Positions 28,344 through 34,229 are shown, counted from the first letter of the stretch. The stretch: 40,445 bases of DNA from MFZZ01 sp964610165 (GCA_964610165.1 CAZSUZ010000013.1:1-40445); one strand, 5' to 3'. Notes: generated from the sequence alone by a model not told the origin. Made by a program: numbers and translations.

Positions 28344-29117
28344 TTATATACTGTGTTCATAATAAAACACTTCTGTTGGAATTTCAAGCGCAATTAAGTT
28401 TCCCTTGTCGTGATGCATCGCATCGATACCTATTTTATTTTTCATAATGAATGGATAGCCAATATGATGAACTTTTTCACCATTGTCTGGATCTGTTCCT
28501 AAGAATGGACCAAATGGAAAAACAGTATGACCAAATATAATTTTCTTTCCCCAATCTTTTATACTTTGAATAAATTCTCCACGAATCCAAACAGCAGCCT
28601 TTTGCATATCGATATCATTATTGTCTATTGCCTTTTTAAATTCATCTAAATCTGTGTGGTTTGGAATACCAGCGTGAACAAAAAAATAGCTATCGGTTTC
28701 GTGATACCAAGGACGTGTTCTTAGCCAGTCTAGATGCTCTACAGGGATATGATCCATGGGATTACTAATAGCTTTTTCATAGTCTGTTAATGTGTCAGGT
28801 AAGTAGCTTTGAAATGTTTCTTTTCCTCCTTGTTGGTACCACAGATCATATGAACCATATATTTTTCCTTTTCCAATGAGAGCGTCAAGCATTAATTGTT
28901 CATGATTTCCAGTAAGAACAACGGTTTGTGGATATTTTTTTTGATAATCGATAAGCCAATCAATTACTTGTTTTGTTTGTGGCCCACCGTCAACAACATC
29001 TCCAAGAAAGATAAGAGTATCTTTTTCAGGTTGTAACCCAGCCGTAATGAGTTGATCATACAATTTAATAAACTGATCATAATGACCGTGTAGGTCTCCA
29101 ATAGCGAACGTTTTCAT
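28344..29117 (-). CDS. Serine/threonine-type metallophosphatase
   Basis: 257 residues of the calcineurin-like PPP fold, similar in size and motifs to the phage lambda protein phosphatase. Metal and catalytic residues: GDLHGH (7-12), GDVVDGG (39-45), GNHE (70-73), His148 in VHAG and His197 in GHT. Such enzymes dephosphorylate proteins or diadenosine polyphosphates (ApaH/PrpE-like); which applies cannot be told. It stops exactly where tRNA-Gly begins and overlaps the upstream gene by one base (TAATG). Confidence 0.9.
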   Translation of the reverse strand: MKTFAIGDLHGHYDQFIKLYDQLITAGLQPEKDTLIFLGDVVDGGPQTKQVIDWLIDYQKKYPQTVVLTGNHEQLMLDALIGKGKIYGSYDLWYQQGGKETFQSYLPDTLTDYEKAISNPMDHIPVEHLDWLRTRPWYHETDSYFFVHAGIPNHTDLDEFKKAIDNNDIDMQKAAVWIRGEFIQSIKDWGKKIIFGHTVFPFGPFLGTDPDNGEKVHHIGYPFIMKNKIGIDAMHHDKGNLIALEIPTEVFYYEHSI

Positions 29118-29374
29118 TATAGATTTAATCCTTCTAATTTTGTGCGATGATCTTTTTCAAACCATTTCTTTGAATCGTGAGAATCTTTTATGTCAGATTT
29201 CTGAAGTTCTGCTTCATAAACTTCTATAACTTCCCACCATCTTTTTGGATCGTCTGAATCCGAAAGAGTAACCTTATCTCCTAATTGGGCACGACCAGAT
29301 TCTAGCCATACCATTTGAACTGTTATACCACTCTGAAGAGTGTATTGATTAAATGTTTTTGTGTTTTTTTTCAT
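29117..29374 (-). CDS. Hypothetical protein, 85 aa
   Basis: Starts MKKNTKTFNQYTLQSG; an SH3-like strand pattern (AQLGDKVTLSDSDDPKRWWE) typical of small phage proteins with a GDKV turn, then an acidic helix. An ATG further upstream would run into tRNA-Lys and is rejected. Not recognised. Confidence 0.65.
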   Translation of the reverse strand: MKKNTKTFNQYTLQSGITVQMVWLESGRAQLGDKVTLSDSDDPKRWWEVIEVYEAELQKSDIKDSHDSKKWFEKDHRTKLEGLNL

Positions 29375-29395
29375 ATCATAATAGTAATAATAATG

Positions 29396-29468
29396 TGGGC
29401 TTAGATGGATTCGAACCATCGACCAATCGCTTAAAAGGCGACTGCTACCACCGCTGAGCTATAAACCC
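29396..29468 (-). tRNA. tRNA-Lys(TTT)
   Basis: Acceptor GGGTTTA/TAAGCCC, loop CTTTTAA, T arm GATGG/CCATC with loop TTCGAAT, A73. Confidence 0.93.
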
Positions 29469-29621
29469 TTAACTCTTTTTCTTAGCTTTCTTTTTCTTCT
29501 TTGTAATTGTTGGATTCTGAGATGCAATATTTCGTGCTTGTTTCTCAGTTTTCCCTTTTCCTAAAAACTTTTTAAACGTGTTTAAAAATTTAAATCCTGT
29601 TCCTTGTGGTCCTTGTGCCAT
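29469..29621 (-). CDS. Lys-rich peptide, 50 aa, abutting tRNA-Lys
   Basis: MAQGPQGTGFKFLNTFKKFL, then a helical stretch and a C-terminus dominated by Lys (ITKKKKKAKKKS). The TAA stop is directly followed by the first base of tRNA-Lys. The charge suggests nucleic-acid binding. Confidence 0.58.
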   Translation of the reverse strand: MAQGPQGTGFKFLNTFKKFLGKGKTEKQARNIASQNPTITKKKKKAKKKS

Positions 29622-29645
29622 AAATATTTTTTTTAATAAATAATG

Positions 29646-29718
29646 CGCGAATAATGGGGCTCGAACCCATGATTTCTTCCTTGACAGGGAAGCGTCTTAG
29701 CCACTCGACTATACCCGC
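29646..29718 (-). tRNA. tRNA-Asp(GTC)
   Basis: Acceptor GCGGGTA/TATTCGC, anticodon stem CTTCC/GGAAG with loop CTGTCAA, T arm ATGGG/CCCAT, G73 as expected for Asp. The HisRS-like gene ends 10 bases inside its 5' end. Confidence 0.93.
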
Positions 29719-30344
29719 TGTTCTAATGCTAACATTAATCGGTCTATTCCTATTGCCCAACCAATACCCTCCTTGTATTTTCCTCCTCCAGCTATTTGCT
29801 TTTGTGCTCCAAGTGTTGGGACTTCTACTTCAAATCCACTTCCTACATAATAGTCCAGGCCTCTTTCAACAAAAAAATTCATTTTAAATGAATCTTCTGA
29901 TAAACCTACCTCTGTTAAACATGTTTGAAGAAGAATCTGTACTTCTGCTAAGTCTGTTTCTCTTCCTCCTAAACACTCTACTCCAAATTGCCAAAATTCT
30001 CTGTATCTTCCTGCCTGTGGCTGTTCGTATCTATAACAACGAGTTGCATAATAAACTTTAACTGGCTTATGCATTGTATTAATCCAATGCTCATTATATT
30101 CCTTTTGAACAATTGCTGTTACTTCTGGTATTAAACAAATATCACGATCTCCTTTATCTTTAAAAGAATACATCTGGTTTAATATTTCTGAACCAGCCTT
30201 ATCAACAAACACCTGTTGAGATGCTAATGAAGAAGGAATAAAAATATTATATCCCTGATCTTCTACAAAATTAGAAAGTTTTTTAATTATATTTGTTAAA
30301 GTTTTTGCTTCTTCTCCAAATAAATTTCTTGTTCCTTTTACCAT
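29709..30344 (-). CDS. hisS-like: Histidyl-tRNA synthetase catalytic core
   Basis: 211 residues covering only the class II catalytic domain. Motif 2 is present (TRCYRYEQPQAGRYREF, Arg102-Phe117), as are the histidine-binding RGLDYY (161-166), AGGGKY (185-190) and motif 3 (GWAIGIDRL). Normal HisRS is about 420 aa with a C-terminal anticodon-binding domain, which is absent. A tRNA-His lies in the same array, so it may charge that tRNA or act as a HisRS-like regulator. The stop TAG lies at bases 8-10 of tRNA-Asp. The start at 30344 avoids an ATG inside tRNA-Gln. Confidence 0.88.
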   Translation of the reverse strand: MVKGTRNLFGEEAKTLTNIIKKLSNFVEDQGYNIFIPSSLASQQVFVDKAGSEILNQMYSFKDKGDRDICLIPEVTAIVQKEYNEHWINTMHKPVKVYYATRCYRYEQPQAGRYREFWQFGVECLGGRETDLAEVQILLQTCLTEVGLSEDSFKMNFFVERGLDYYVGSGFEVEVPTLGAQKQIAGGGKYKEGIGWAIGIDRLMLALEQRV

Positions 30345-30353
30345 ATTTTTATG

Positions 30354-30425
30354 TTCTCCTGTCTGGACTCGAACCAAAACTACTACGTTCAGAGCGTAGC
30401 GGCCTACCGATTAGCCTACTGGAGA
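30354..30425 (-). tRNA. tRNA-Gln(CTG)
   Basis: Acceptor TCTCCAG/CAGGAGA with one A-A mismatch, anticodon stem CTACG/CGTAG with loop CTCTGAA, T loop TTCGAGT, A73. Confidence 0.9.
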
Positions 30426-30438
30426 ATATTATTTTCTT

Positions 30439-30577
30439 ACGGTGGGGATCGTGACATCCCGTGTAATGTCAAAATACTTTGTGTATCGCTCCGTAGATGG
30501 TTACTCACTAGCTTTCACCAAACCAGAGTTACTTTGGCCACGACTCAGCCTCCTATTGGGTCGGCATTCCCCCGCGT
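30439..30577 (-). ncRNA. Structured RNA candidate 1, about 140 nt
   Basis: A GC-rich island filling the gap between the two Gln tRNAs. The ends pair (ACG and GGGGA of the 5' side with TCCCC and CGT of the 3' side). Internal hairpins include GCCGAC/GTCG-GGC, CCAAA/TTTGG, GATAC/GTATT and TGACAT-tacacggg-ATGTCA. No protein frame fits and it is not a tRNA. It resembles in position the stable RNAs of unknown role in the T4 tRNA cluster. Confidence 0.55.
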
Positions 30578-30589
30578 AAAAAAACAATG

Positions 30590-30665
30590 TTCTGAAGGTA
30601 GGCTTCGAACCTACAAAGTGTCCTGTTTCAAAGACAGGCGGGTCTACCAGTTCCCCCACCTCAGA
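30590..30665 (-). tRNA. tRNA-Gln(TTG)
   Basis: Acceptor TCTGAGG/CTTCAGA, anticodon stem CCTGT/ACAGG with loop CTTTGAA, 7-base variable loop, T arm GTAGG/CCTAC, A73. Confidence 0.9.
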
Positions 30666-30670
30666 ATATG

Positions 30671-30743
30671 TACCCCATGCAGGACTCGAACCCGCACCCA
30701 TGTCGTTAGAACCGACCTGCTCATCCATTTGAGCTTATGGGGT
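30671..30743 (-). tRNA. tRNA-Arg(TCT)
   Basis: Acceptor ACCCCAT/ATGGGGT, D stem GCTC/GAGC, loop GTTCTAA, T arm GCGGG/CCTGC with loop TTCGAGT, A73. Position 27-43 is G-A as in two other tRNAs here. It reads AGA, the favoured Arg codon of AT-rich phages. Confidence 0.92.
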
Positions 30744-31087
30744 TATATTAATTGCTCCAACATTTTATCAAGAGTTACTTGAGTTTTTAACTCTCTGTTG
30801 GTTGGTAAGCTTAATTTTTCTCTTACATCGTTCATAACATCAAACAATTCTAAATTTTGTTTGACTATCATTTCATCTGGTAATTTCAAAGTACGTTCAA
30901 GAGTATACATGCGCGTTGCCTTGTCATGTGGAACCCATTTTTTTTTGTAATCACTATAATCTACGCGAACTCTTGTTTGGGATTTTACATCTTTCATTAC
31001 ACCCATAACCATTCCACCTTCGGACTTACTAGCGGAAACTACAAAGTCTCCATTTTTAATCTCTTGTCCCCAAATATCTTTTACCAT
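30743..31087 (-). CDS. Hypothetical protein with KOW/SH3-like start, 114 aa
   Basis: The N-terminal 55 residues (IWGQEIKNGDFVVSASKSEGG, then MKDVKSQTRVRVDYS) look like a small barrel domain; the rest is helical. The C-terminus, VTLDKMLEQLI, is close to the shared peptide of the 6.5-9.6 kb array. The stop codon shares one base with tRNA-Arg(TCT). Confidence 0.66.
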   Translation of the reverse strand: MVKDIWGQEIKNGDFVVSASKSEGGMVMGVMKDVKSQTRVRVDYSDYKKKWVPHDKATRMYTLERTLKLPDEMIVKQNLELFDVMNDVREKLSLPTNRELKTQVTLDKMLEQLI

Positions 31088-31153
31088 ACTCTTATCTATT
31101 GTTTTCTAAAATAATCATTATGATTATAAATAAAATTAACCAACCTATCATAG

Positions 31154-31225
31154 TGCTCTTAAACGGAGTCGAACCGTTGTTGATAGATCGAGAATCTATC
31201 GTCTTAACCACTGGACGATAAGAGC
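31154..31225 (-). tRNA. tRNA-Glu(CTC)
   Basis: Acceptor GCTCTTA/TAAGAGC, anticodon stem ATAGA/TCTAT with loop TTCTCGA, T arm AACGG/CCGTT with loop TTCGACT, A73. Confidence 0.92.
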
Positions 31226-31300
31226 TGGGGTGAACGCACGGATTCGAACCGAGAATATTGCCTTCACAGGGCAATGTGTTGCCGTTACACTACAAACACC
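31226..31300 (-). tRNA. tRNA-His(GTG), CCA encoded
   Basis: It carries the extra G at -1 pairing with C73, the hallmark of tRNA-His. Anticodon stem TTGCC/GGCAA with loop CTGTGAA, D stem GTGT/ACAC, encoded CCA. Two U-U mismatches weaken the acceptor stem. No base separates it from tRNA-Glu(CTC). Confidence 0.88.
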
Positions 31301-31301
31301 A

Positions 31302-31376
31302 TGGTGCTCTAACAGGGTTACGATCCCTGACCTCTACCTTGAAAGGGTAGCGAATTTACCAACTTTCTCCTAGAGC
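31302..31376 (-). tRNA. tRNA-Glu(TTC), CCA encoded, odd core
   Basis: Acceptor GCTCTAG/TTAGAGC, anticodon stem CTACC/GGTAG with loop CTTTCAA, A73-CCA. The T loop is ATCGTAA, so T54 is A. Position 8 is G rather than U, and the D stem has only three pairs. Confidence 0.82.
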
Positions 31377-31570
31377 AGTTGTTTCAAAATTATTTCTAGA
31401 TCTTTATTTTTTTCTTTTTTGTTAACAGAACAATTTGCATGAAATCCTTGATTCAGTTCATCTAATGATGCCGAACCATTATTAACATCCATTTCCTTTT
31501 TACAAAAATAACACTTATATCCTTTTATCCTTTTTATCTTTTCAGTATACATTGGTAATCCCCATGCCAT
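31370..31570 (-). CDS. Zinc-ribbon protein carrying the shared C-terminal peptide
   Basis: 66 residues. CYFCKKEMD (Cys20, Cys23) and GFHANCSV (His44, Cys47) form a likely zinc site. A Lys/Glu linker leads to DLEIILKQLL, which matches the C-terminal peptide of the small-gene array at 6.5-9.6 kb. The TAG stop is formed by bases 5-7 of tRNA-Glu(TTC). An internal ATG (31552) is an alternative start. Confidence 0.7.
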   Translation of the reverse strand: MAWGLPMYTEKIKRIKGYKCYFCKKEMDVNNGSASLDELNQGFHANCSVNKKEKNKDLEIILKQLL

Positions 31571-31573
31571 ATG

Positions 31574-31646
31574 TACTCATAATTGGATTCGAACCAATAC
31601 TAAACAGATTTTAAGTCTGTTGCCTCTGCCGTTGGGCTATACGAGT
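31574..31646 (-). tRNA. tRNA with TAA anticodon, short variable loop
   Basis: Acceptor ACTCGTA/TATGAGT, anticodon stem ACAGA/TCTGT with loop CTTAAAA (anticodon TAA, Leu), T arm ATTGG/CCAAT, A73. The variable loop is five bases (TTAGT), whereas Leu tRNAs have a long arm, so charging with Leu is expected from the anticodon but not from the fold. Confidence 0.82.
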
Positions 31647-31651
31647 TTTTG

Positions 31652-31735
31652 TGCCAGTAGAAAGACTTGAACTCTCACACCCGATATGGATAACAGTTTC
31701 TAAAACTGCTGCGTCTGCCGTTTCGCCATACTGGC
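31652..31735 (-). tRNA. tRNA-Leu(TAG)
   Basis: A class II tRNA with a normal long variable arm; acceptor GCCAGTA/TACTGGC, anticodon stem GCAGT/ACTGT with loop TTTAGAA, T arm GAGAG/CTTTC. The HNH gene upstream reads into it and uses the TAG anticodon as its stop codon. Confidence 0.92.
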
Positions 31736-32176
31736 TTTTCTAGTTTTTAAAGAATGACAATTTGGACAAACAATCATTAAATTGTCAAAAGAATTATCTG
31801 AGTGAATATTATTAATATGATCTAACTCAAAACAAATTTCTTCTCCACACCAATCTGTCAACTTACACATCTCACATCTTTTTTCTTTTAAATTTTCCTT
31901 AAATAATCTTAACTTAAGTCTATGTGAATTAATGTGAACTTTATTTGTTAAATAATCCTCTATGTCTCTTTTTAAAGGAGAGGGTCTCCCCCTATTCCAA
32001 GATTGTCCTACAAAATGAGAAAAATCTATCTTAAACTCAATAGCTCTCTTTTTAATATGAGATTGTGCACCTGTTGCTGGTTTTACGTTAATCTTTCTGC
32101 AAACCTCACTCCAAGTACAACTTTCTTTTACCACTAATTCTAAAAGTTCCTTAGTATATTTTTTTCTAGCTGACAC
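31700..32176 (-). CDS. HNH endonuclease whose C-terminus is tRNA-Leu sequence
   Basis: 158 residues. An N-terminal helix-turn-helix region (CTWSEVCRKINVKPATGA) is followed by the HNH domain CEMCKLTDW, then FELDHINNIHSDNSFDNL and CPNCHSLKTRK, complete with both zinc Cys pairs and the DH/N/H residues. The last 12 residues (ASMAKRQTQQF and the one before) are encoded by the 5' half of the tRNA-Leu(TAG) gene. This is the pattern of a homing endonuclease inserted against its target tRNA. Confidence 0.88.
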   Translation of the reverse strand: MSARKKYTKELLELVVKESCTWSEVCRKINVKPATGAQSHIKKRAIEFKIDFSHFVGQSWNRGRPSPLKRDIEDYLTNKVHINSHRLKLRLFKENLKEKRCEMCKLTDWCGEEICFELDHINNIHSDNSFDNLMIVCPNCHSLKTRKASMAKRQTQQF

Positions 32177-32182
32177 TATTTG

Positions 32183-32314
32183 TTAAACAATTCCTAAAAG
32201 TGCAAGAATTAAAAGAACAAGCCAATACAGAGAAATCCAAAGAACATGATTGTCCTTAATAAATCCTGCTGACCAGACTAATAGTCCCGCTAGTAACAAT
32301 ACTTCAAATATCAT
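32183..32314 (-). CDS. Membrane peptide with strong Shine-Dalgarno, 43 aa
   Basis: Two hydrophobic stretches (MIFEVLLLAGLLVWSAG and LYWLVLLILALLGIV) around FIKDNHVLW. AGGAGGTG lies 8 bases before the ATG, the best ribosome-binding site in the window. Not recognised; a holin-like role is possible. Confidence 0.68.
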   Translation of the reverse strand: MIFEVLLLAGLLVWSAGFIKDNHVLWISLYWLVLLILALLGIV

Positions 32315-32341
32315 ATCTTTTTCACCTCCTAAATACTAATG

Positions 32342-32422
32342 TGCCTCTAGAAGGACTTGAACCTTCAATGATTTCTCATCCGTTTTTGAGACGGACCTGT
32401 ATGCCAATTCCAGCATAGAGGC
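32342..32422 (-). tRNA. tRNA-Leu(CAA)
   Basis: Class II; acceptor GCCTCTA/TAGAGGC, anticodon stem TCCGT/ACGGA with loop CTCAAAA, T arm GAAGG/CCTTC, A73. Confidence 0.92.
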
Positions 32423-32423
32423 G

Positions 32424-32502
32424 GACCCCCTGAACTAAGACTAGTACTTTAAACGCTCAGGGTTAGCTACGCGTTATAAATCTGCCGATCTATAAAACCT
32501 TG
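32424..32502 (-). ncRNA. Weak structured RNA candidate 2 between Leu tRNAs
   Basis: A 79-base gap with a 6-bp stem CCCTGA/TCAGGG (32428-32433 and 32457-32462) and GC content above the surroundings. No frame or tRNA fold. It could simply be a spacer with a processing hairpin. Confidence 0.35.
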
Positions 32503-32587
32503 TGCCCAATGAAAGATTTGAACTTTCATGCCGTATTAGGTGCATACGTTTCTTAGACGTACGTGTATACCATTCCACCAATTGGGC
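32503..32587 (-). tRNA. tRNA-Leu(AAG)
   Basis: Class II; acceptor GCCCAAT/ATTGGGC, anticodon stem TACGT/ACGTA with loop CTAAGAA, long variable arm, T arm GAAAG/CTTTC. An A34 anticodon is unusual for Leu in bacteria. Confidence 0.9.
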
Positions 32588-32592
32588 TAATG

Positions 32593-32665
32593 TCCTAACC
32601 GCTGGAATTGAACCAACCTGAAGCGGGTTTACAGTCCGCTGCATAAACCGATCTGCCAGATTAGG
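32593..32665 (-). tRNA. tRNA-Tyr(GTA) with C1-G72 and short variable loop
   Basis: Acceptor CCTAATC/GGTTAGG, anticodon loop CTGTAAA, five-base variable loop, T arm GTTGG/CCAGC, A73. Bacterial Tyr tRNAs have G1-C72 and a long variable arm; C1-G72 with a short arm is the archaeal and eukaryotic form. Confidence 0.85.
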
Positions 32666-32673
32666 AATCTGTT

Positions 32674-32830
32674 ATTTGGGGCGAGGGCAAATTTTTATCT
32701 AGAATAAACCCCCACAAGTTACCTGCAAGTAATTTGTCATTAGGTTATGGAAACTACCATTAATAAGCAATTGCTGCTGTCTAATGTGCCTTATCTCCCT
32801 TGCGAAGAGATTTCTTTCAGCCACCCAAAT
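32674..32830 (-). ncRNA. Structured RNA candidate 3, about 157 nt
   Basis: It fills the gap between tRNA-Tyr and tRNA-Phe. Ends pair as ATTTGGG/CCCAAAT. Inside are ATCTCTT/AAGGGAGAT, a long-range stem CATTAG/CTAATG enclosing AGCAATTGCT and ATGG-tagttt-CCAT, and TTAC-ttgcag-GTAA. No protein frame. It is the best-paired of the unexplained RNAs in the array. Confidence 0.6.
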
Positions 32831-32831
32831 G

Positions 32832-32904
32832 TGAGCCCCCTTGGAATCGAACCAAGCTGTCATGTTCTTCAGACATGCGCATAAACCATTGTTGCTAGAG
32901 ACCC
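32832..32904 (-). tRNA. tRNA-Phe(GAA)
   Basis: Acceptor GGGTCTC/GGGGCTC, anticodon stem CATGT/ACATG with loop CTGAAGA, T arm CTTGG/CCAAG with loop TTCGATT, A73. The SSB stop codon abuts it. Confidence 0.92.
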
Positions 32905-33249
32905 TTACGATAATATAATTATATCAGTTGCAATTATTTCTGTTGCTGTTCTTTCTATTCCAGCTTTATCAGTGTACGTATAATAAGAAATTCTTCCTTC
33001 AATATACGTTCTGGTTGCTTTGACTAATAATTGCTTATCTAATAATTCTTGACAAATATCTGCTAATTTATGCCAAGCAACAATTCTATGGTATTCAACA
33101 CTTTCTTTCTTATCTCCTTTTGATGTTGTCCACGAACGATTTGTTGCAACGCTGAAATTACAGACAGTTGAACCGTCATCCAACTTACTAATTTCTGGAT
33201 CTTTTGTTATATGTCCAATTAATTGGACTTTATTTAATGATCTTGTCAT
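32905..33249 (-). CDS. ssb: Single-stranded DNA-binding protein
   Basis: 114 residues, one OB fold: LNKVQLIGHITKDPEI, then VCNFSVATNRSW, EYHRIVAWHKLADIC, and YIEGRISYYTY. This matches bacterial SSB through its core. The flexible linker and acidic C-terminal tip that recruits partner proteins are missing; the chain ends TDIIILS. It stops exactly at the first base of tRNA-Phe and starts just after tRNA-Val. Confidence 0.92.
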   Translation of the reverse strand: MTRSLNKVQLIGHITKDPEISKLDDGSTVCNFSVATNRSWTTSKGDKKESVEYHRIVAWHKLADICQELLDKQLLVKATRTYIEGRISYYTYTDKAGIERTATEIIATDIIILS

Positions 33250-33257
33250 ATTTAGTG

Positions 33258-33329
33258 TGCCCTCCGAGGATTTTGAAACCCCGACCTTGTATGTGTAAAA
33301 TACCCGCTCTGCCTCTGAGCTAGGAAGGC
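33258..33329 (-). tRNA. tRNA-Val(TAC)
   Basis: Acceptor GCCTTCC/GGAGGGC, D stem GCTC/GAGC, loop TTTACAC, T loop TTCAAAA with a T-T at 53-61, A73. Confidence 0.88.
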
Positions 33330-33333
33330 ATTA

Positions 33334-33413
33334 AGGGTGAGATAAATCACTCTAAGGATTTACCTTTTGAGAGATGGATTGTGTACCATCTAATAACCTA
33401 TTTCGCTCACCCT
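33334..33413 (-). ncRNA. Structured RNA candidate 4, about 80 nt
   Basis: A perfect 8-bp closing stem AGGGTGAG/CTCACCCT (33406-33413 with 33334-33341), with inner hairpins AGATGG-tacacaat-CCATCT and AAGG-taaat-CCTT. tRNA-sized but without a T loop or normal anticodon arm. It could be a tRNA-like decoy or stable RNA. Confidence 0.6.
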
Positions 33414-33440
33414 ATAAGTCTTAACAATTTGTTAAACTCT

Positions 33441-33953
33441 TCATTTTGAAATAGGATTTGTACTCTTAGTAAGACTTGAACTTACGACTCCATGATTCGC
33501 AATCATGTGCTCTGTCCGCTGAGCTATAAGAGTTTTCCAAAAACTAAAACTTTTTGCTGTTTTTTTCGTATGGCAATTTGCGCACCTAACTTCACACTTA
33601 TCAATTTCATTCGATATTTTTGTCCAATTACAACTTTTGATCATTTTACTCACTTCCATCTCTTTTTTTCCTTTAATATGATCGAATTGTAGAACAATAG
33701 GATCATTTTCTTTACAATCAACACATGGATGATTGCTTAAAAAATCCAAAAGTTTTAATTGATTTTCATAAAATCTTTGTTTTTCCCAAGTTCTAGCTTT
33801 ATTGTGAAAATATTTTTTATTTTTTTGATAATATTTTCTTGTATATTTTCTATTACATGGGTTACAGCTTGTTTGATAGGTGCCCTTTTCTTTATTTCTA
33901 AAACAAAATTCAGTCAAAGGTTTTATTTGTTTGCATGAATAACATTCTCTCAT
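33441..33953 (-). CDS. HNH endonuclease reading through tRNA-Arg(GCG)
   Basis: 170 residues from the ATG at 33953 (MRECYSCKQIK). Two N-terminal Cys pairs form a zinc ribbon common in phage HNH proteins (CYSCKQ, CNPCNRKY), followed by CVDCKENDPIVLQFDHIKGKK and CANCHTKK, the HNH site. The frame then passes through the entire tRNA-Arg(GCG) gene before stopping, adding about 33 residues that are probably not part of the original enzyme. Confidence 0.85.
   Translation of the reverse strand: MRECYSCKQIKPLTEFCFRNKEKGTYQTSCNPCNRKYTRKYYQKNKKYFHNKARTWEKQRFYENQLKLLDFLSNHPCVDCKENDPIVLQFDHIKGKKEMEVSKMIKSCNWTKISNEIDKCEVRCANCHTKKTAKSFSFWKTLIAQRTEHMIANHGVVSSSLTKSTNPISK
33461..33533 (-). tRNA. tRNA-Arg(GCG), inside an HNH reading frame
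   Basis: Acceptor ACTCTTA/TAAGAGT, anticodon stem CATGA/TCATG with loop TTGCGAA, T arm GTAAG/CTTAC, A73. It lies wholly within the 3' end of the HNH gene on the same strand. Confidence 0.9.
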
Positions 33954-34009
33954 GTAAACAAACATATCCGACTAAATTTGTGAATGTCAAATCAATATTC
34001 GCAAACATG

Positions 34010-34082
34010 TACACCTAACAGGACTCGAACCTGTAGCCTAATGCTTCGAAGGCACTTGCTCTTCCAGTTAAGCTATAGGTGT
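34010..34082 (-). tRNA. tRNA-Arg(TCG)
   Basis: Acceptor ACACCTA/TAGGTGT, anticodon stem AGTGC/GCATT with loop CTTCGAA, T arm ACAGG/CCTGT, A73. Confidence 0.92.
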
Positions 34083-34229
34083 TTCATTTGTTAAAGCTGT
34101 CATAACATCATCCCAGAATAATAAATACATACCAACTATTCCAACAATAATATTCAAAAGAATATGTGGCATTATTAATCCAAACAAGATAATAATTAAC
34201 CCAATTATTTTTCTAATAAAATTACCCAT
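34068..34229 (-). CDS. Two-span membrane peptide, 53 aa
   Basis: MGNFIRKIIGLIIILFGLIM and a second hydrophobic stretch (ILLNIIVGIVGMYLLFW), then a short polar end. The TAA stop lies 15 bases inside tRNA-Arg(TCG). The start at 34229 is the first ATG outside tRNA-Lys(CTT). Not recognised. Confidence 0.65.
   Translation of the reverse strand: MGNFIRKIIGLIIILFGLIMPHILLNIIVGIVGMYLLFWDDVMTALTNETPIA

Noticed and set aside
30351..30782. Plus-strand 143-codon frame and minus-strand 75-codon frame across tRNA genes
   Set aside because: Both consist of tRNA and structured RNA sequence; the cloverleaf genes explain the region.
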